From Cyathus striatus (taxonomy: Eukaryota; Basidiomycota; Agaricomycetes; Agaricales; Nidulariaceae), in assembly GCA_025738555.1 (NCBI GenBank), contig JAOVFP010000014.1, positions 2,108,001 to 2,172,000 on the forward strand: a stretch of DNA of 64,000 nucleotides, given 5' to 3'. Position numbers and translations under genes: made by a program. This document shows positions 50,351 through 62,099 of this stretch, piece by piece (the stretch's first letter is position 1; each line of letters begins with the position of its first letter). The notes beneath the pieces are model-generated. The model saw only the letters and a program-made list of their open reading frames with translations, was not told the DNA's origin and ran no database searches.

Positions 50351-53180
50351 GGTACAGGTAATGAAACGACATCTAGGCCAAAGAAAGTGTATGTGTCATC
50401 CTCCATATCTATTATTCATCTTTTCTGACTATATTATATCAAGTCATCGAAAGTAATTATACAACACTATAAGCGCCTACCTTCTTTTATTGCACATGAG
50501 TAAGCCTCCATACATACTGCACATTTGCTACTATTGCGTAAATCGTTTTAATTCAATTTCACTGTTTATCCCTTTTACTAGTCATTTAAACATTTTCTTA
50601 CAATCCCTATTTCAAAGTATCGTTCTCTATCTAGCCATGGTTGATTTATATTCATTTTAATCTCTCCCTTATTCAAATTATCATATTTTCTACTTTCTAT
50701 ATTTATTTACATCGCTCTTTAATTCAACATTACAACTTACTTCGTTATTTCTACAACTAATGTTTGCATTCTGTCTCTGCTTTATATACAGTATTATATT
50801 ACTTACCTCTTTGAAGCTTGGACTCAATATACTTCATTATTGTTTCATTTGAATAACGGCTTGCTTATAAGTGATTAAGAATAGATTAGCTGTGCGCACT
50901 GCATCGTATGAGTCACTCAGCCACAAAATGGATCAACACATCATGTCACCTGTCTCGCATCATGATGCTCAAAGTTTCTATATCTGATCATTGTCAGTGT
51001 CAACATTACCCATCACTAGCTAATTTCAACGCCCTCTCAACATGCTCCTTCAAAGCTCTCCACATCATTTCACCCTCTGTATTTGCGACAGCTCCCCTTA
51101 GCCCCGACCTTATCACTCACTGCTTTTTAGTATTTCTTGATCATGTTCTCAAGCCTTATTCTCCCGGTAATACTCCCTCAACATACAAAAAACAAGAGAT
51201 AAACTAACACATTAAACCCACAGGAGATGCAGCAGTAGGTGAAATCCTCTTCACAGAGCGTCATTTACACTGCCACACACTTGGCACAGGCGAACGTCAT
51301 CAACTTGGTCCCAACCTCCATGAGTACGACCTACCCCGTCCTAATGAATCTCAATTTCGTACATAACGACTACCATGACAGCGTATTCGGACTAGAAGCA
51401 GGCCGAGGGAGGGATATTGATGGATGATGCGAATGTATAGCCTGGATACGAGTATGATGATGGGTTTAAGAGTGAGACGGATAGGAATTATATGGTTACG
51501 TATCTCAAGCATGCTTCCTTTATGTTCCAACTTAGCTTATAATGGTTTCTTTAATAGACTTCTTGAATGGGATACTGCACTCCTCTCGATGTAGACGTCA
51601 CCACCACCATGCAATAGATGATATAACGCGCAACATACACTTGGGAATCCAAACATAGGGCTGCGCTTGGGGCACATCGCAATTCCTATTCCCACCCTTC
51701 CACCTCCCCTGGAGGAGATGCAGGAGATACTACGACCCTACAAGACCATCAAGCACTTCGCACTATGCTTCCCCACGCGATCTGTACACTTCTATGTGCT
51801 GTAACGAATTCGGTTTCGGGTTTGGGTCCGGGATGGGTGCAAGTCGAAGTCGAAGAGCGAAACCGCATCTGTATCACGACGTACTCACAGGCTCCCGAAT
51901 GCTCAAAGAAGAAAAGGTGAGGGATATGTATAGGTTTAATCAGGAGGGTATGGTGTGGAGGGCAATAAGACGCTAGCTTGCTATCGCCCTTGGAGTTGGG
52001 GCTATTTACTAGTCAGCTGGGCCACGGTATATGTGAGTGTGTATCGGGGGGATGGTGGAAGAGGAGAGAAAGGGGAGAGAGAGGAGGGGATAGGATATGC
52101 GTGAGTGATATAGATGTGTACTGGGAGGGTAGGTACCAATTGTTGAATTTAGATTGTATATGTAGATACCTGGTGCAATTACAGACATTTTTTTTACCTT
52201 TCTTCGTACTGTTATGCTTGGTGTGCAATGATGGGGTATGAACAATGTGCTGGTGCGGTTAATTGGTGCTACGGCAACCATCTACCTGACGATAAACACT
52301 GGGAGCTGTCCAGTATTCACTCTCCATTAATTGCTAAAGTCAGGATATCGCCCAAATGGGCATTAAAACCTCGTTCTACCATTCACACCCTTTGCTGTTT
52401 TGAGAGGGTCCAGTTGGACTTAAGTGTGATCGCTGGTACCATAGTGCCATGTCATTCACCAGTGGCTATAATATACACCGCACAGTCTTGGGTATTCACT
52501 GTCATGACTTCACTACTGATCGTGTCCTCCACCATTACTCCGCTTTCGCTCTACTTTATACATAAATGATATAATGTCCAGAGATGCCCACCACCACTCT
52601 GCATTTTCTCTACGTTATGTATAGACGATATAACGTCTAATAGCTAACCACCACCACTGCTCTGCATTCATAGAATTGATTCTATTTACACATTCTACTT
52701 GGATATACTGTAATAGCAACCGTTGCTTTCTTATTATCATTGTCTTGTGCCTTCATGTCGTATCGGTACCCTGCTGAGGAAGTTACCATGTGAGGTCAGT
52801 GGAAGTGACATGGGTGTAAAAATTAATGAGTTCGAAGAAAAATGTCCAGAAGTACGTGATAATGAATGATACAGATCTTATTTCAAACTACGCTGTACTT
52901 TCTTGTTGCCGTTATTGATACTTGTTCACGGTGTTTGCGTAAACATTGATTGGGGGAGTTTGCCCACCCTACATTATTGCGCTGGTGTAGTGGCTGTGCA
53001 TGCACTTACTACGCACTCTCGGAGTTATCTGCAACGTTCTGTTTTCATCACCGCGTTTGGTTTTCTTCATCACCCTCGCCTCACTTAGCACACACTCGGA
53101 ACACACTCGGAACTTTCCGTAAATGATCGGGTTTGCCTGCTTGGTACAGTGTATTAGTCAATGCTGCGATGAGCACCTAA
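50351..53180. other. Interior of the KDZ element, right part, no recognised gene
   Basis: 2.8 kb between the cargo gene and the right repeat arm. ORFs at 50908-51207, 51239-51427, 51794-51976 and 52228-52569 are short, lack motifs and do not chain into a convincing gene. Confidence 0.45.
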
Positions 53181-53189
53181 TGTAAAACA

Positions 53190-55100
53190 TGATTACTATA
53201 ATAATAAGAAACAACAATTAATAAGTATATATGAGTAGTGATAATAACATTACAATAATAGTGAGAAACATCAAGTAATGAGTACATATAAGTACTTATA
53301 ATAGTATTATAATAATAGTGAGAAACATCAAGTAGTAATGAGAGCACTCATAATAGTGCTACAATAATTATAATGAGAAAAATCAAATAATGAGCACATA
53401 TGATTACTTGTAATAGCATTACAATAATAGTGGGAAACATCAAGTAATGGGTACTTATGAGTACTTATAACAGCATTACAATAATTATAATGAGAAAAAA
53501 AAGTAATGAATACATATGAGTCCTCATAATAGTACTACAATAATAGTGAGAGAAATCAAGTAATGAGTACATATGAGTGCTCATAATAGTATTACAATAA
53601 TAGTGAGAACATCAAGTAATGAATACTTATTAGTACTTATAATAGCACTACAATTATTATAACAAGAAAAATCAAGTAATGAATACATATGAGCACTCAC
53701 AATAGTATTATAACAATAGTATTCATAATAACACTACAATAATTATAATAATAAAATCAGGTAATGAGTACATATGAGTGCTCATAATAGCATTATAACA
53801 ATAGTGAGAAACATCAAGTAATGAGTACTTATGAGTACTCATAATAGTATTACAATAATAGTGAAAAAATTCAAGTAATGAGTACATATGAGTGCTCATA
53901 ATAGTATTACAATAATACTGAGAAACATTAAGTAATGAGTGCTTATGAGCACTATATAATAGCACTACAATTATTATAACAAGAAAAATCAAGTAATGAA
54001 TACATATGAGTGCTCACAATAGTATTATAACAATATTATTCATAATAACACTACAATAATTATTATGAAAAATCAAGTAATGAGTACATATGAGTGCTCA
54101 TAATAGCATTATAACAATAGTGAAAAACATCAAGTAATGAGTACTTATGAGTACTCATAGTGGTGTTACAATAATAGTGGGAAAATTCAAGTAATGAGTA
54201 CATAGTATTACAATAATACTGAGAAACATCAAGTAATGAGTACTTATGAGCACTGCATAATAGCATTACAATTATTATAACAAGAAAAATCATGTAATGA
54301 GTACATATGAGTGCTCATAATAGTATTACAATAATACTGAGAAACATCAAGTAATGAGTGCTTATGAGCACTATATAATAGCACTACAATTATTATAACA
54401 AGAAAAATCAAGTAATGAATACATATTAGTGCTCACAATAGTATTATAACAATAGTATTCATAATAACACTACAATAATTATGATAAAAAATCAGGTAAT
54501 GAGTACATATGAGTGCTCATAATAGCATTATAACAATAGTGAGAAACATCAAGTAATGAGTACTTATGAGTACTCATAGTGGTGTTATGATAATAGTGAG
54601 AAAATTCAAGTAATGAGTACTTATGAGTGCTCATAATAGCATTACAATAATAGTGAGAAAATTCAAGTAATGAGTACTTATGAGTGCTCATAATAGCATT
54701 ACAATAATAGTGAGAAAATTCAAGTAATGAGTACTTATGAGTGCTCATAATAGCATTACAATAATAGTGAGAAACATCAAGTAATGAGTACTTATAAGTG
54801 CTCATAATAGCATTACAATAATAGTGAGAAAAATCGAGTAATGAGTACTTATGAGTGCTCATAATAGCATTACAATAAGAGTGAGAAAAATCAAGTAATG
54901 AGTACTTATGAGTGCACATAATAGTATTATAATAATAGTGAGAAACATCAAATAATGAGTACTTATAAGTACTCATACTAGCATTACAATAATAGTGAGA
55001 AGAATCAAGAAATGAATACATATGAGTACTTGCTCACAATAGTATTATAACAGTAGTGAGAAACATCAAGTAATGAGTACTTATGAGTAATCATAATAGC
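53190..55100. repeat. 57-bp tandem repeat array, right arm of the KDZ element
   Basis: Inverted counterpart of the left array. The outer third (about 54590-54960) is homogeneous. The inner part is diverged, with a higher-order block recurring at about 53640-53820, 53960-54170 and 54380-54590. The right arm is longer than the left by roughly 500 bp. Confidence 0.92.
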
Positions 55101-55210
55101 ACTACAGCCATGCATATAATAAATGCTGCACTCATATAAGTCAGAGGTTATATGATTGCCATTATCATTAAACGTCTAGGTTAAATGATAATCACTGGCT
55201 GACACTAATG

Positions 55211-55304
55211 TGAGGCCATGTCTGATCCCATGATGTCATTCCATTTATCAGTAAATGATGATGAATCAATGGAAGATAGTGACAAGAGTGAGGAGAAGGA
55301 CAAG
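55211..55304 (-). pseudogene. PIF/Harbinger transposase, 5' fragment beyond the KDZ element
   Basis: The minus-strand reading NDIMGSDMAS joins SVFGDSEDED at 37872 once the KDZ element is removed. It is cut again at 55304 by an LTR copy. Sequence beyond 55840 (ORF 55983-55801) may be a further 5' piece but carries no diagnostic motif. Confidence 0.6.
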
Positions 55305-55839
55305 TGTTACAATTTAGTTTACTGAAGTCCATAAATCATGCAAGTCCAAAAGTCATGTGACTTAACTGATCTGAAGAATAAGTTAAATCAGTTTCAGAGA
55401 AGTCTCATTACAAGACAAGAGACTTAAGTTGAAAACTCAAGTATCAATGTTGAGTAAGAATCAAGTAGTATTCTTTAAGCTGAAGCTTGAGCTCAACTGC
55501 CCAAGTTCCTACTATTTAAATACAAACTAGTTTGTACTAATAATAAGTATGATATGAGTCAAAAAGTATGTAATGGCTGTGCATTACTAAGGCACAGTAA
55601 AAGAAGTGTGAAAAATAATTAAGTATAGTACAATGACTTGAGAAGAGTCATTATGAGTCAAAAGAAGTAAAAGTATGAGAAAAGTAAGTATAAATAAATA
55701 ATGACTTACATGTAGTCATTATGAGTCAAAAGTATAAATAAAGCTGTGTAAAAGTAAAGATGTTTGGCATTGATGGTTGTGCCAAACATGTCAAAGTAAA
55801 CTAATTGTAAACAGAAGAAAATAAAGAAAAATTGTAACA
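55305..55839. mobile_element. Solo LTR-like copy, TGTTACAAT..ATTGTAACA family
   Basis: About 535 bp starting TGTTACAATTTAG and ending AAATTGTAACA. It shares ordered blocks with 60830-61280: AAGTCATGTGA/TAGTCATGTGA, TAAGCTGAAGCTTGAGCTC, ATTTAAATACAAAC, ACTAATAATAAGTA. A flanking ACAAG occurs on the left (55300-55304) and overlaps the right end (55837-55841), so the duplication is plausible but not clean. Confidence 0.65.
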
Positions 55840-56085
55840 AGAGTGAGGTGATATCAGAGAGATCCAAGTTCTGATTGTCTTCCTCAGAGTACTGGGAGCT
55901 TTACCCTTCATCAGCAGAGTATGGATCATCTTTGTGGGAATTATGTTGTTGGTGGCATCAAAAATCTTGCAAATGTCCAGCATAGATAATTAATTTCAAT
56001 ATTAAATGCTTCCTCAGAGGAATAGCAGGCACCCAGGAGGTGTTAACATGAGCAATGTGTATTATGGCCACTGACAGCAGTGATG
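55840..56085. other. Short interval between LTR copy and inverted satellite
   Basis: It contains a 60-aa minus-strand ORF (55801-55983) that overlaps the LTR end and has no motif. Confidence 0.35.
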
Positions 56086-56089
56086 AATG

Positions 56090-57556
56090 CACCTGACACC
56101 ATGCCGGGTGTGACATAGTGTGTGGAGTGTGATACTGTGTGATGAGTGTGACATAGTGTGTGGAGTGTGACACTGTGTGCTGAGTGTGACACTGCTGAGT
56201 GTGACATAGTATGATGAGTGTGACATAGTGTGTGGAGTGTGACACTGTGTGATAAGTGTGACACTGTGTGACACCATGCTGAGTGTGACACTGTGTGCTA
56301 AGGGTGACACCATCTGGTGAGTGTGACACTGTGTGGTGAGTGTAACACTATCTGGTGAGTGTGCTGAGTGTGATACTGTGCTGAGTGTGACACTATGTGC
56401 TTAGTTTAACACTATGTGATCTGTGTGATACTGTGTATTGATTGTGACACTGTGTTAGATGTGGCTTGAGTATTGATTAACTTGGTGACAGTGTGTATTC
56501 AGTATTATACATAGTGACATTATGTCAAGTGACTTAGTGACACTCAATACAATGTATCACTATATTACTCAATACTCAAGTCACACCTGACACATAGTGT
56601 CACACTCATCACTCAACATACAGTTTTACAGAATGTTGAGGGTGACTTCAGATAGAGTCTAGGTGGTGTTCAGGTAGTGTTCAGAAACTGAATTAGCTAC
56701 TTAGTACAAGTCAAGTTCAGAAAGAATTGGGTTGAGTCCAGGTAGAGTCTGGCACACAATGTCACACTACCCTTAGCACACAGTGGTACACTTAGCACAT
56801 GGTATCACACTTATCACATGGTATTACACTTTACATATAGTATTACATTTACCACATAGTGTCACACTCAGCACACAGTGTTACACTCAGCACATGGTGT
56901 CACAATCATTAAATAGTGTCACACTCAGCATAGTGTCACAATCAGCACACAGTATTAACTCATCACAGTGTCACACCCAACACACAGTATCACAATCAGC
57001 ACATGGTATCACACTCAGCATGATGTCACACTCATCACAGTGTCACACTCAGTACATGTTGTCACACTCAGCACACAGTGTCACACCCAATACACAGTGC
57101 CACACACCACACACTATATCACACTCATTACATGGTGTCACACTTAGCACAATGTTACACTTGGCACACAGTATTACACTCATCACACAGTGTCACACTC
57201 AGCACTATGTGACATGTATGATATATGAGAAAATGTGATATACATGACATATGGGAAATGTGTGACTATGTGTGAATCCAATAGTACTAATTTTATCACT
57301 CAATTATCACTTGATTATGTAATTTTTGTACTAAGAGTTCAATAGGTTTTCTCAGTAGATTCCCATTGGACTCTCTGAGAGTCTCACTAATTTAGTAGGA
57401 CTTCAGAAGTCACTTGACTCTCAGTAAATTCTCACTAGACTCTCTCCACACTCTCAATACTCCCACTAGACTCTTACTAAACTCTCTCCACACTCTCATA
57501 CTCTCACTGGACTCTCACTGGAGTCCAGTGAGACTGTGGGTCAGTGTAATGACCTC
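56090..57556. mobile_element. Inverted GTGTGACAC satellite, probable foldback element FB-C
   Basis: 56090-56470 repeats GAGTGTGACACTGTGTG and 56750-57210 repeats its complement CACACTCAGCACACAGTGTC, around a core with AGGTAGTGTTCAG. 57300-57535 has ACTCTCACTAGACTC repeats and a short ACTGGAGTCCAGT palindrome. The right end GTGTAATGACCTC (57544-57556) is identical to the FB-A/FB-B tip. No matching left tip or duplication was found, so this copy may be truncated. Confidence 0.6.
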
Positions 57557-57930
57557 AGATTTGGGTCATACTGTGAAGCTGCAGCTGTACTAATTATGCA
57601 TAAGGAAAGGTTCATTCAGTTCTTAGAATTTATTCAAGCCAAAAAATCACTATACAAATTTAGCCATATGGAGGAGAACCCTTATAAAGCTTTACATGAT
57701 GATCTCACTCTTACTGAGCTAGCTGTATTAACTCTTTATGCTCTAGCCATCTCACACCCTTATATGGCTTCTATTAACAAAGCTGCTGAAGAGAAAGTCA
57801 ATATACTTAATCTTGGACCATTACATTATACTGTTTACAGCCATATAAAAAAATTATAGAAACTCCTGACTTACTACTAGGTCCAAATGCAGACTTCAAG
57901 AAAGCTGAACTACAGCAGACAGTGTCATAA
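57557..57930 (+). pseudogene. Fragment of an unnamed repeat-associated gene
   Basis: The frame runs from the foldback tip through DLRFGSYCEAAAVLIMHKERF, FIQAKKSLYKFSHMEENPY, LTLTELAVLTLYALAISHPY and LNLGPLHYTVYSHIKK, then after a slip in an A-run (about 57846-57852) through IETPDLLLGPNADF to a stop near 57930. The 5' part is missing, cut by the FB-C tip. I associate the HMEEN/TELAVL/LGPLH pattern with an unnamed dispersed family in Agaricomycetes. No function is known to me. Confidence 0.5.
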
Positions 57931-58365
57931 TGAATAACATAATAATGAATATGAATTTACCAAAATCAACTAGGTATGCAGTGAATTATTCATATGTTGT
58001 CATAGTGAATAATGCATGGAAGCTTGGCCTCATTATGCATTATGAGATTACTGAATACTATGAAAAATTGACAATTAAGGGTGATATTAACTACATCTAT
58101 GGCATTCTGCATTGCTGCTTCGATCCTTGGCACTTTTGTTGTGTAAATAGGCACTTTAATATGAAACTGTAGCTAGGTTGATGATTCTTGGGCATTGGAG
58201 TATATATTAATATGAATTTATGTAGTATTTTATTCATTTATTCATTCTGTTCATCCCATACTCACCTGCTTTATCATGCCAAAATCTCCAGAGAAGAAAC
58301 AAAAACTCCATGAAGTAAACAAGCTATACACCCAATATACTGCTAAACTGCAAAAAGATCAGTAA
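57931..58365. other. Interval without a recognised gene
   Basis: The 80-aa ORF at 57930-58172 has no motif; it may be a further decayed exon of the preceding gene. Confidence 0.35.
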
Positions 58366-59112
58366 TTTACACTCCCCCAAGAGGTCTGTACAGATCTGTA
58401 CAGATCCACATGGAATCCGAAAATTCTGTACAGATTCGTGTGGATTCTGTGTGGATCCATACAGACCCATATAGATCTGTATAGATACCATACAGAATTT
58501 ATATGGTGGCTATTATAGTTATTAGAGGTGATTATTCTATACAGATTCCATACATATTCTGCATGGATTCTATGTGAATTTACACAGAATTTGTAAGATC
58601 TATTTAATATCTTAATTTTCCTGTTTCAAATCACAATGAATACTATTAAAACTGTTAATTCATAATCTCATCTCATTCCTACCATCATCTTGTCTCCATT
58701 GCTGCCTTGTTACAGGTGTCAAGTGTGACACTACATGAAATCTGTGTGTCACACTCAACACTAAGTGTCACACTCAATGCATAGTGTCATGCTTAATGCA
58801 TAGTGTCACACTCAATGCAAAGTGTCCACTATGCATTAAGCATGCTTAGTGTCACATTCAATGCATAGTGTCACACTCAATGCATAGTGTCACACTTAAT
58901 GCATAATGTCACACTTAAAGCAGAGTGTCACATGCAAGGAAATAAGTATACTAAGATTCTGTACAGAATTTTCAGGTCTGTAATGCGAAATTCTGTGTAA
59001 TCCATATGGACTTTTCAGAATCTGTGCAAAATCTGCACAGATCCAAAAAAACCTCTGCCAAAAAGTAAAAAAATCTGTGCAGATTCTGCATGGATTCCAC
59101 ACAGATCCATAC
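58366..59112. mobile_element. Inverted CTGTACAGATC-type element, probable foldback FB-D
   Basis: The left arm (58388-58600) repeats TCTGTACAGATC and TGGATTCTGTG; the right arm (58955-59110) repeats the complements TGTGCAGATTCTGCATGG and CACACAGATCC. Between them lies an AGTGTCACACTCAATGCAT array (58740-58930). The outer sequences are TTTACACTCCCCC at left and, read inward, TTTACACTTAGCC at right, similar to the FB-A tips. No clear target duplication. It lies at the 3' end of the minus-strand gene below. Confidence 0.6.
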
Positions 59113-60829
59113 ACAACACCTGGCTAAGTGTAAAGAGCTCCTCTTTTGTAGGATAATACCAGAGGAAACTGTAGTTGTGTTGTTCTAGATATACTAATAT
59201 CATGAAGTTTGTGAAGTTTGGCTACCTGGTGGGTGAAGAAGTGTTCTTGTGATGCACTTCCCTGTTGTAACCTATAAATGACACAGGAAGTGGAGAAGCC
59301 AAGTGGTGGATTTATATGTTGTCCATAAAGTTCTGTCCCAAGTGACAAGTTGAGAAGCTCCTTTCCTACACCTCCTTTCATTCCATCATACTCATATACC
59401 TTTTTATCATATGCAAAATGTGTATTGAAGTGGTTGATACCATAGAATATTCAACCAACTATTTCATAAGTAACATTATTACTGTCAGGTTGAATTTCCT
59501 TCTAGAAATTCCAGACTAAAGGTTTCTTGTGCCCAGCTGCAAAGTACTCTTCATCCACAGACAACATCATGATAACAGGAATGGATAACCATTTGGTAGT
59601 ACTGAATTTAATGCCAGTGCACATACACTTGCTGTTCACAGTTCTGTAACAAGAATGAGTATTGTGGAGGTTGTAACTAAATTTGGTTTGATGCTTTAAC
59701 CACATATTTGTGTTTCCATCAAAGGACTCATAATCCTTTTGGGTTAGATACATGGAACTTTGGCACTTCAGATTCTTGTCCAAATACATATGATTTATAT
59801 GTGTTTCACCAATGGAATTGCAACATATGCATATGGTAACCTCCAGTCACTTGAAGTAGAGGTGCCCTTTATATCTGATACCTGAACTGGCCTTGTCAAT
59901 AATGTCATAAAACAATTGCTATTGATAAACATAATAAGATAAGTATATAAAGACTTATATATTGTACTCACCCAGAGAGTGTTAAATTTGCCTTTTTTAG
60001 TTCCTCCTATTTTCTCCTCCATGAGCCATGCTATGATTATATCATGATCCTCTGACAACTCCAATACTGATGAGTTCTTATAATCCCCAGACTGATAGCT
60101 CACATATCTCCAGTACAAAAGGAAAATTCAATACAACTTGTTCAACTTGTTGTCTCCCAGATGCTTTGCCACATTTTCAAAGTCCTGGTGGTGATGAATG
60201 AGTGCTTGAAACAACATTTGCAAGGAACTATCTAACCAGCATGAATTTTCTTTCCAGTTAAAGCTGGGAAGTAGGTGACCTGTGGTTTCCTGATCACCAT
60301 TTGGATTTCTCTTCCTTGCTCTTCTTGGCTGAGACACCAGCAAAGTCATCACTGTCCCTGGAAATGTTCTTGGGTTTGTGGGCCTTGCTTTCTACATCAG
60401 AGATTCCTGTAGACTCATCAGTAAATTCATCATAATACTTCAACTTTTGGGCTTGTTGTCCTTGCTCTCTTCATCAGAGTCTACCATACTTGCATTGCTA
60501 TCTTCTTGGTGCTTCAACTTCTTCTGCACCATTTTTGACTTTGTTACTTGTGTTTCAACAGATTTTATTTTGCTTTCCTTCTCTGCTGCAGCTTTCTTTT
60601 CTTTCTTTTCTTTTTCTGCTGCTATTCTCTTTGTTTTTTATCTGCAGCAAGAAGACCAGCAACAGTGTCTAGTGGTCTCCCAGTAGTGGGGTCAAAAGGA
60701 CATCCATCATTCTTCAGTGTTTTCACTGTCTTCATGCATGTGTCCTTGCTTGCTGAGTTGTTTTTGAACATCACCACTTTGACATCATCCTTTGTATATT
60801 TATCCTCTGCCTTGGTTACCTTTCCTGTT

Positions 60830-61280
60830 TGTTACAATAAAGTTCTGGTTGGGGCATTTATTGTACAAGTCCAATAGTCATGTGATTTACAAGTTCAAAG
60901 AATGAGTAGATCAGTTATCAAAATCAGTAGTCTTGATTTATGAGCTCTTAAGTTGATTAGACTTAAGTACAAGTGAAGTGAATGAATAAAAGTAAAGCTA
61001 GTTTGATTTAAGCTGAAGCTTGAGCTCTACAGTCCAAGTTACTACTGTTTAAATACAAACAAACTGATACTAATAATAAGTAGGAATGTAACCAAATAAG
61101 TCAAGATACTGTGCATCAACTGCACATTGCTGCAGTGCAGTAGAAAGAAAGAACTTACAACTAGATATGGTGAAATGACAATCATGTAAGTAAGAGTCTT
61201 GTGTTTGGTATCAAAGATGATACCAAACAAGCCAATGGTTTTAAAAAGAAACATATGTAAATAGAAAGAAAATTGTAACA
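60830..61280. mobile_element. Solo LTR, TGTTACAAT..ATTGTAACA family, CTGTT duplication
   Basis: A 451-bp segment with complementary ends TGTTACAAT and ATTGTAACA, flanked by exact CTGTT copies (60825-60829 and 61281-61285). On the minus strand the host reading EDPT/GKVTKAEDKYT is continuous once the LTR and one duplication are removed. It is the second copy of the family at 55305-55839, in the same orientation. Confidence 0.88.
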
Positions 61281-62099
61281 CTGTTGGGTCCTCTGGTCAC
61301 CTATCACTTGGTTTATACTGAAAGTCTAGCTGGCAAGACATTTAAATTGTAGTTTTCCAGCATCCAGGTTGCCCATAACAGATAGGTGCACCAGCTGTGA
61401 AATTAAATATAAGTCCCATAATATCCCACAAAAATTGAGTACTTACATATGACACCTGGGAAAATCATTTTGTTGATTTCAGTGAGGGCCCTTAATGATT
61501 GCAGGATGCCCTTAAAATTATGGTCTCAATGCAGAGATCTCAAGGCATGTGCACCCATTGATTGTTTACATCTGAAAAGCATGGGTGTGGTTCTGTCCCA
61601 TAAATACCAATGAAGCCAGGACTCAACCTTAGGGTATTCATGATTGATAGTCTGAACAATTTCATCAAATTTCTCCAATAGTGCTATGAGCAAACTCAGA
61701 AGTAGTGAATCAATGGTAGTGCTCTGGAACTTGTCAACAATCTTATGCATCCTCTTTATGCACCTCATATTAGATTTGAAATGCTGTTGGCAGCCTTTCA
61801 GTAAATGAGCAGCAGCCTCCTGCAGCTCATCTGAATCTCAGGGATTCTGATTTTCAATGGCAACATTGACAAATACATTGATATATCCACCTCTCTGGGC
61901 TTCACCAAGGTCAACAATCTAAGTAATGATCAATGTTATCAGGACATAGGAGGGAGTTATATAATTTACACACACCCTCAAAGGTGCCATCAGTAATTTG
62001 AACATTTGCAGCTTGATACATCCTGAATATACTGTGAAAAAGAACCAGGAAATGTAGTTTGTAGTGTAAGGATGATGGAGGTCATTACACTCCTCCACG

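Larger units (their letters stand above)
37873..55210. mobile_element. 17.3-kb KDZ transposon with long repetitive inverted ends, candidate autonomous
   Basis: Flanked by exact TGAGGCC (37866-37872 and 55211-55217). The left tip is GAGGGGTGTCAGCC; the right tip, read inward, is CATTAGTGTCAGCC. The next 100 bp or so are also inverted between the two ends, including a hairpin at 37891-37920 and 55162-55191. Long inverted arrays of a 57-bp unit follow. Between them lie a KDZ transposase (39409-43231, minus), a second intact-looking gene (48066-50350, plus) and several kilobases without recognisable genes. Removing the element and one duplication rejoins a Harbinger reading frame (NDIMGSDMASVFGDSEDE). 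This supports one large insertion, not two solo pieces. Confidence 0.9.

Noticed and set aside
43232..53180. TET/JBP-type dioxygenase expected in some fungal KDZ elements
   Set aside because: No HxD..H-type motif block or recognisable dioxygenase segment was seen in any frame of the element interior.
55305..61280. A single LTR retrotransposon bounded by the two LTR copies
   Set aside because: The right copy has its own exact CTGTT duplication, no pol motif lies between, and the interval contains unrelated elements.
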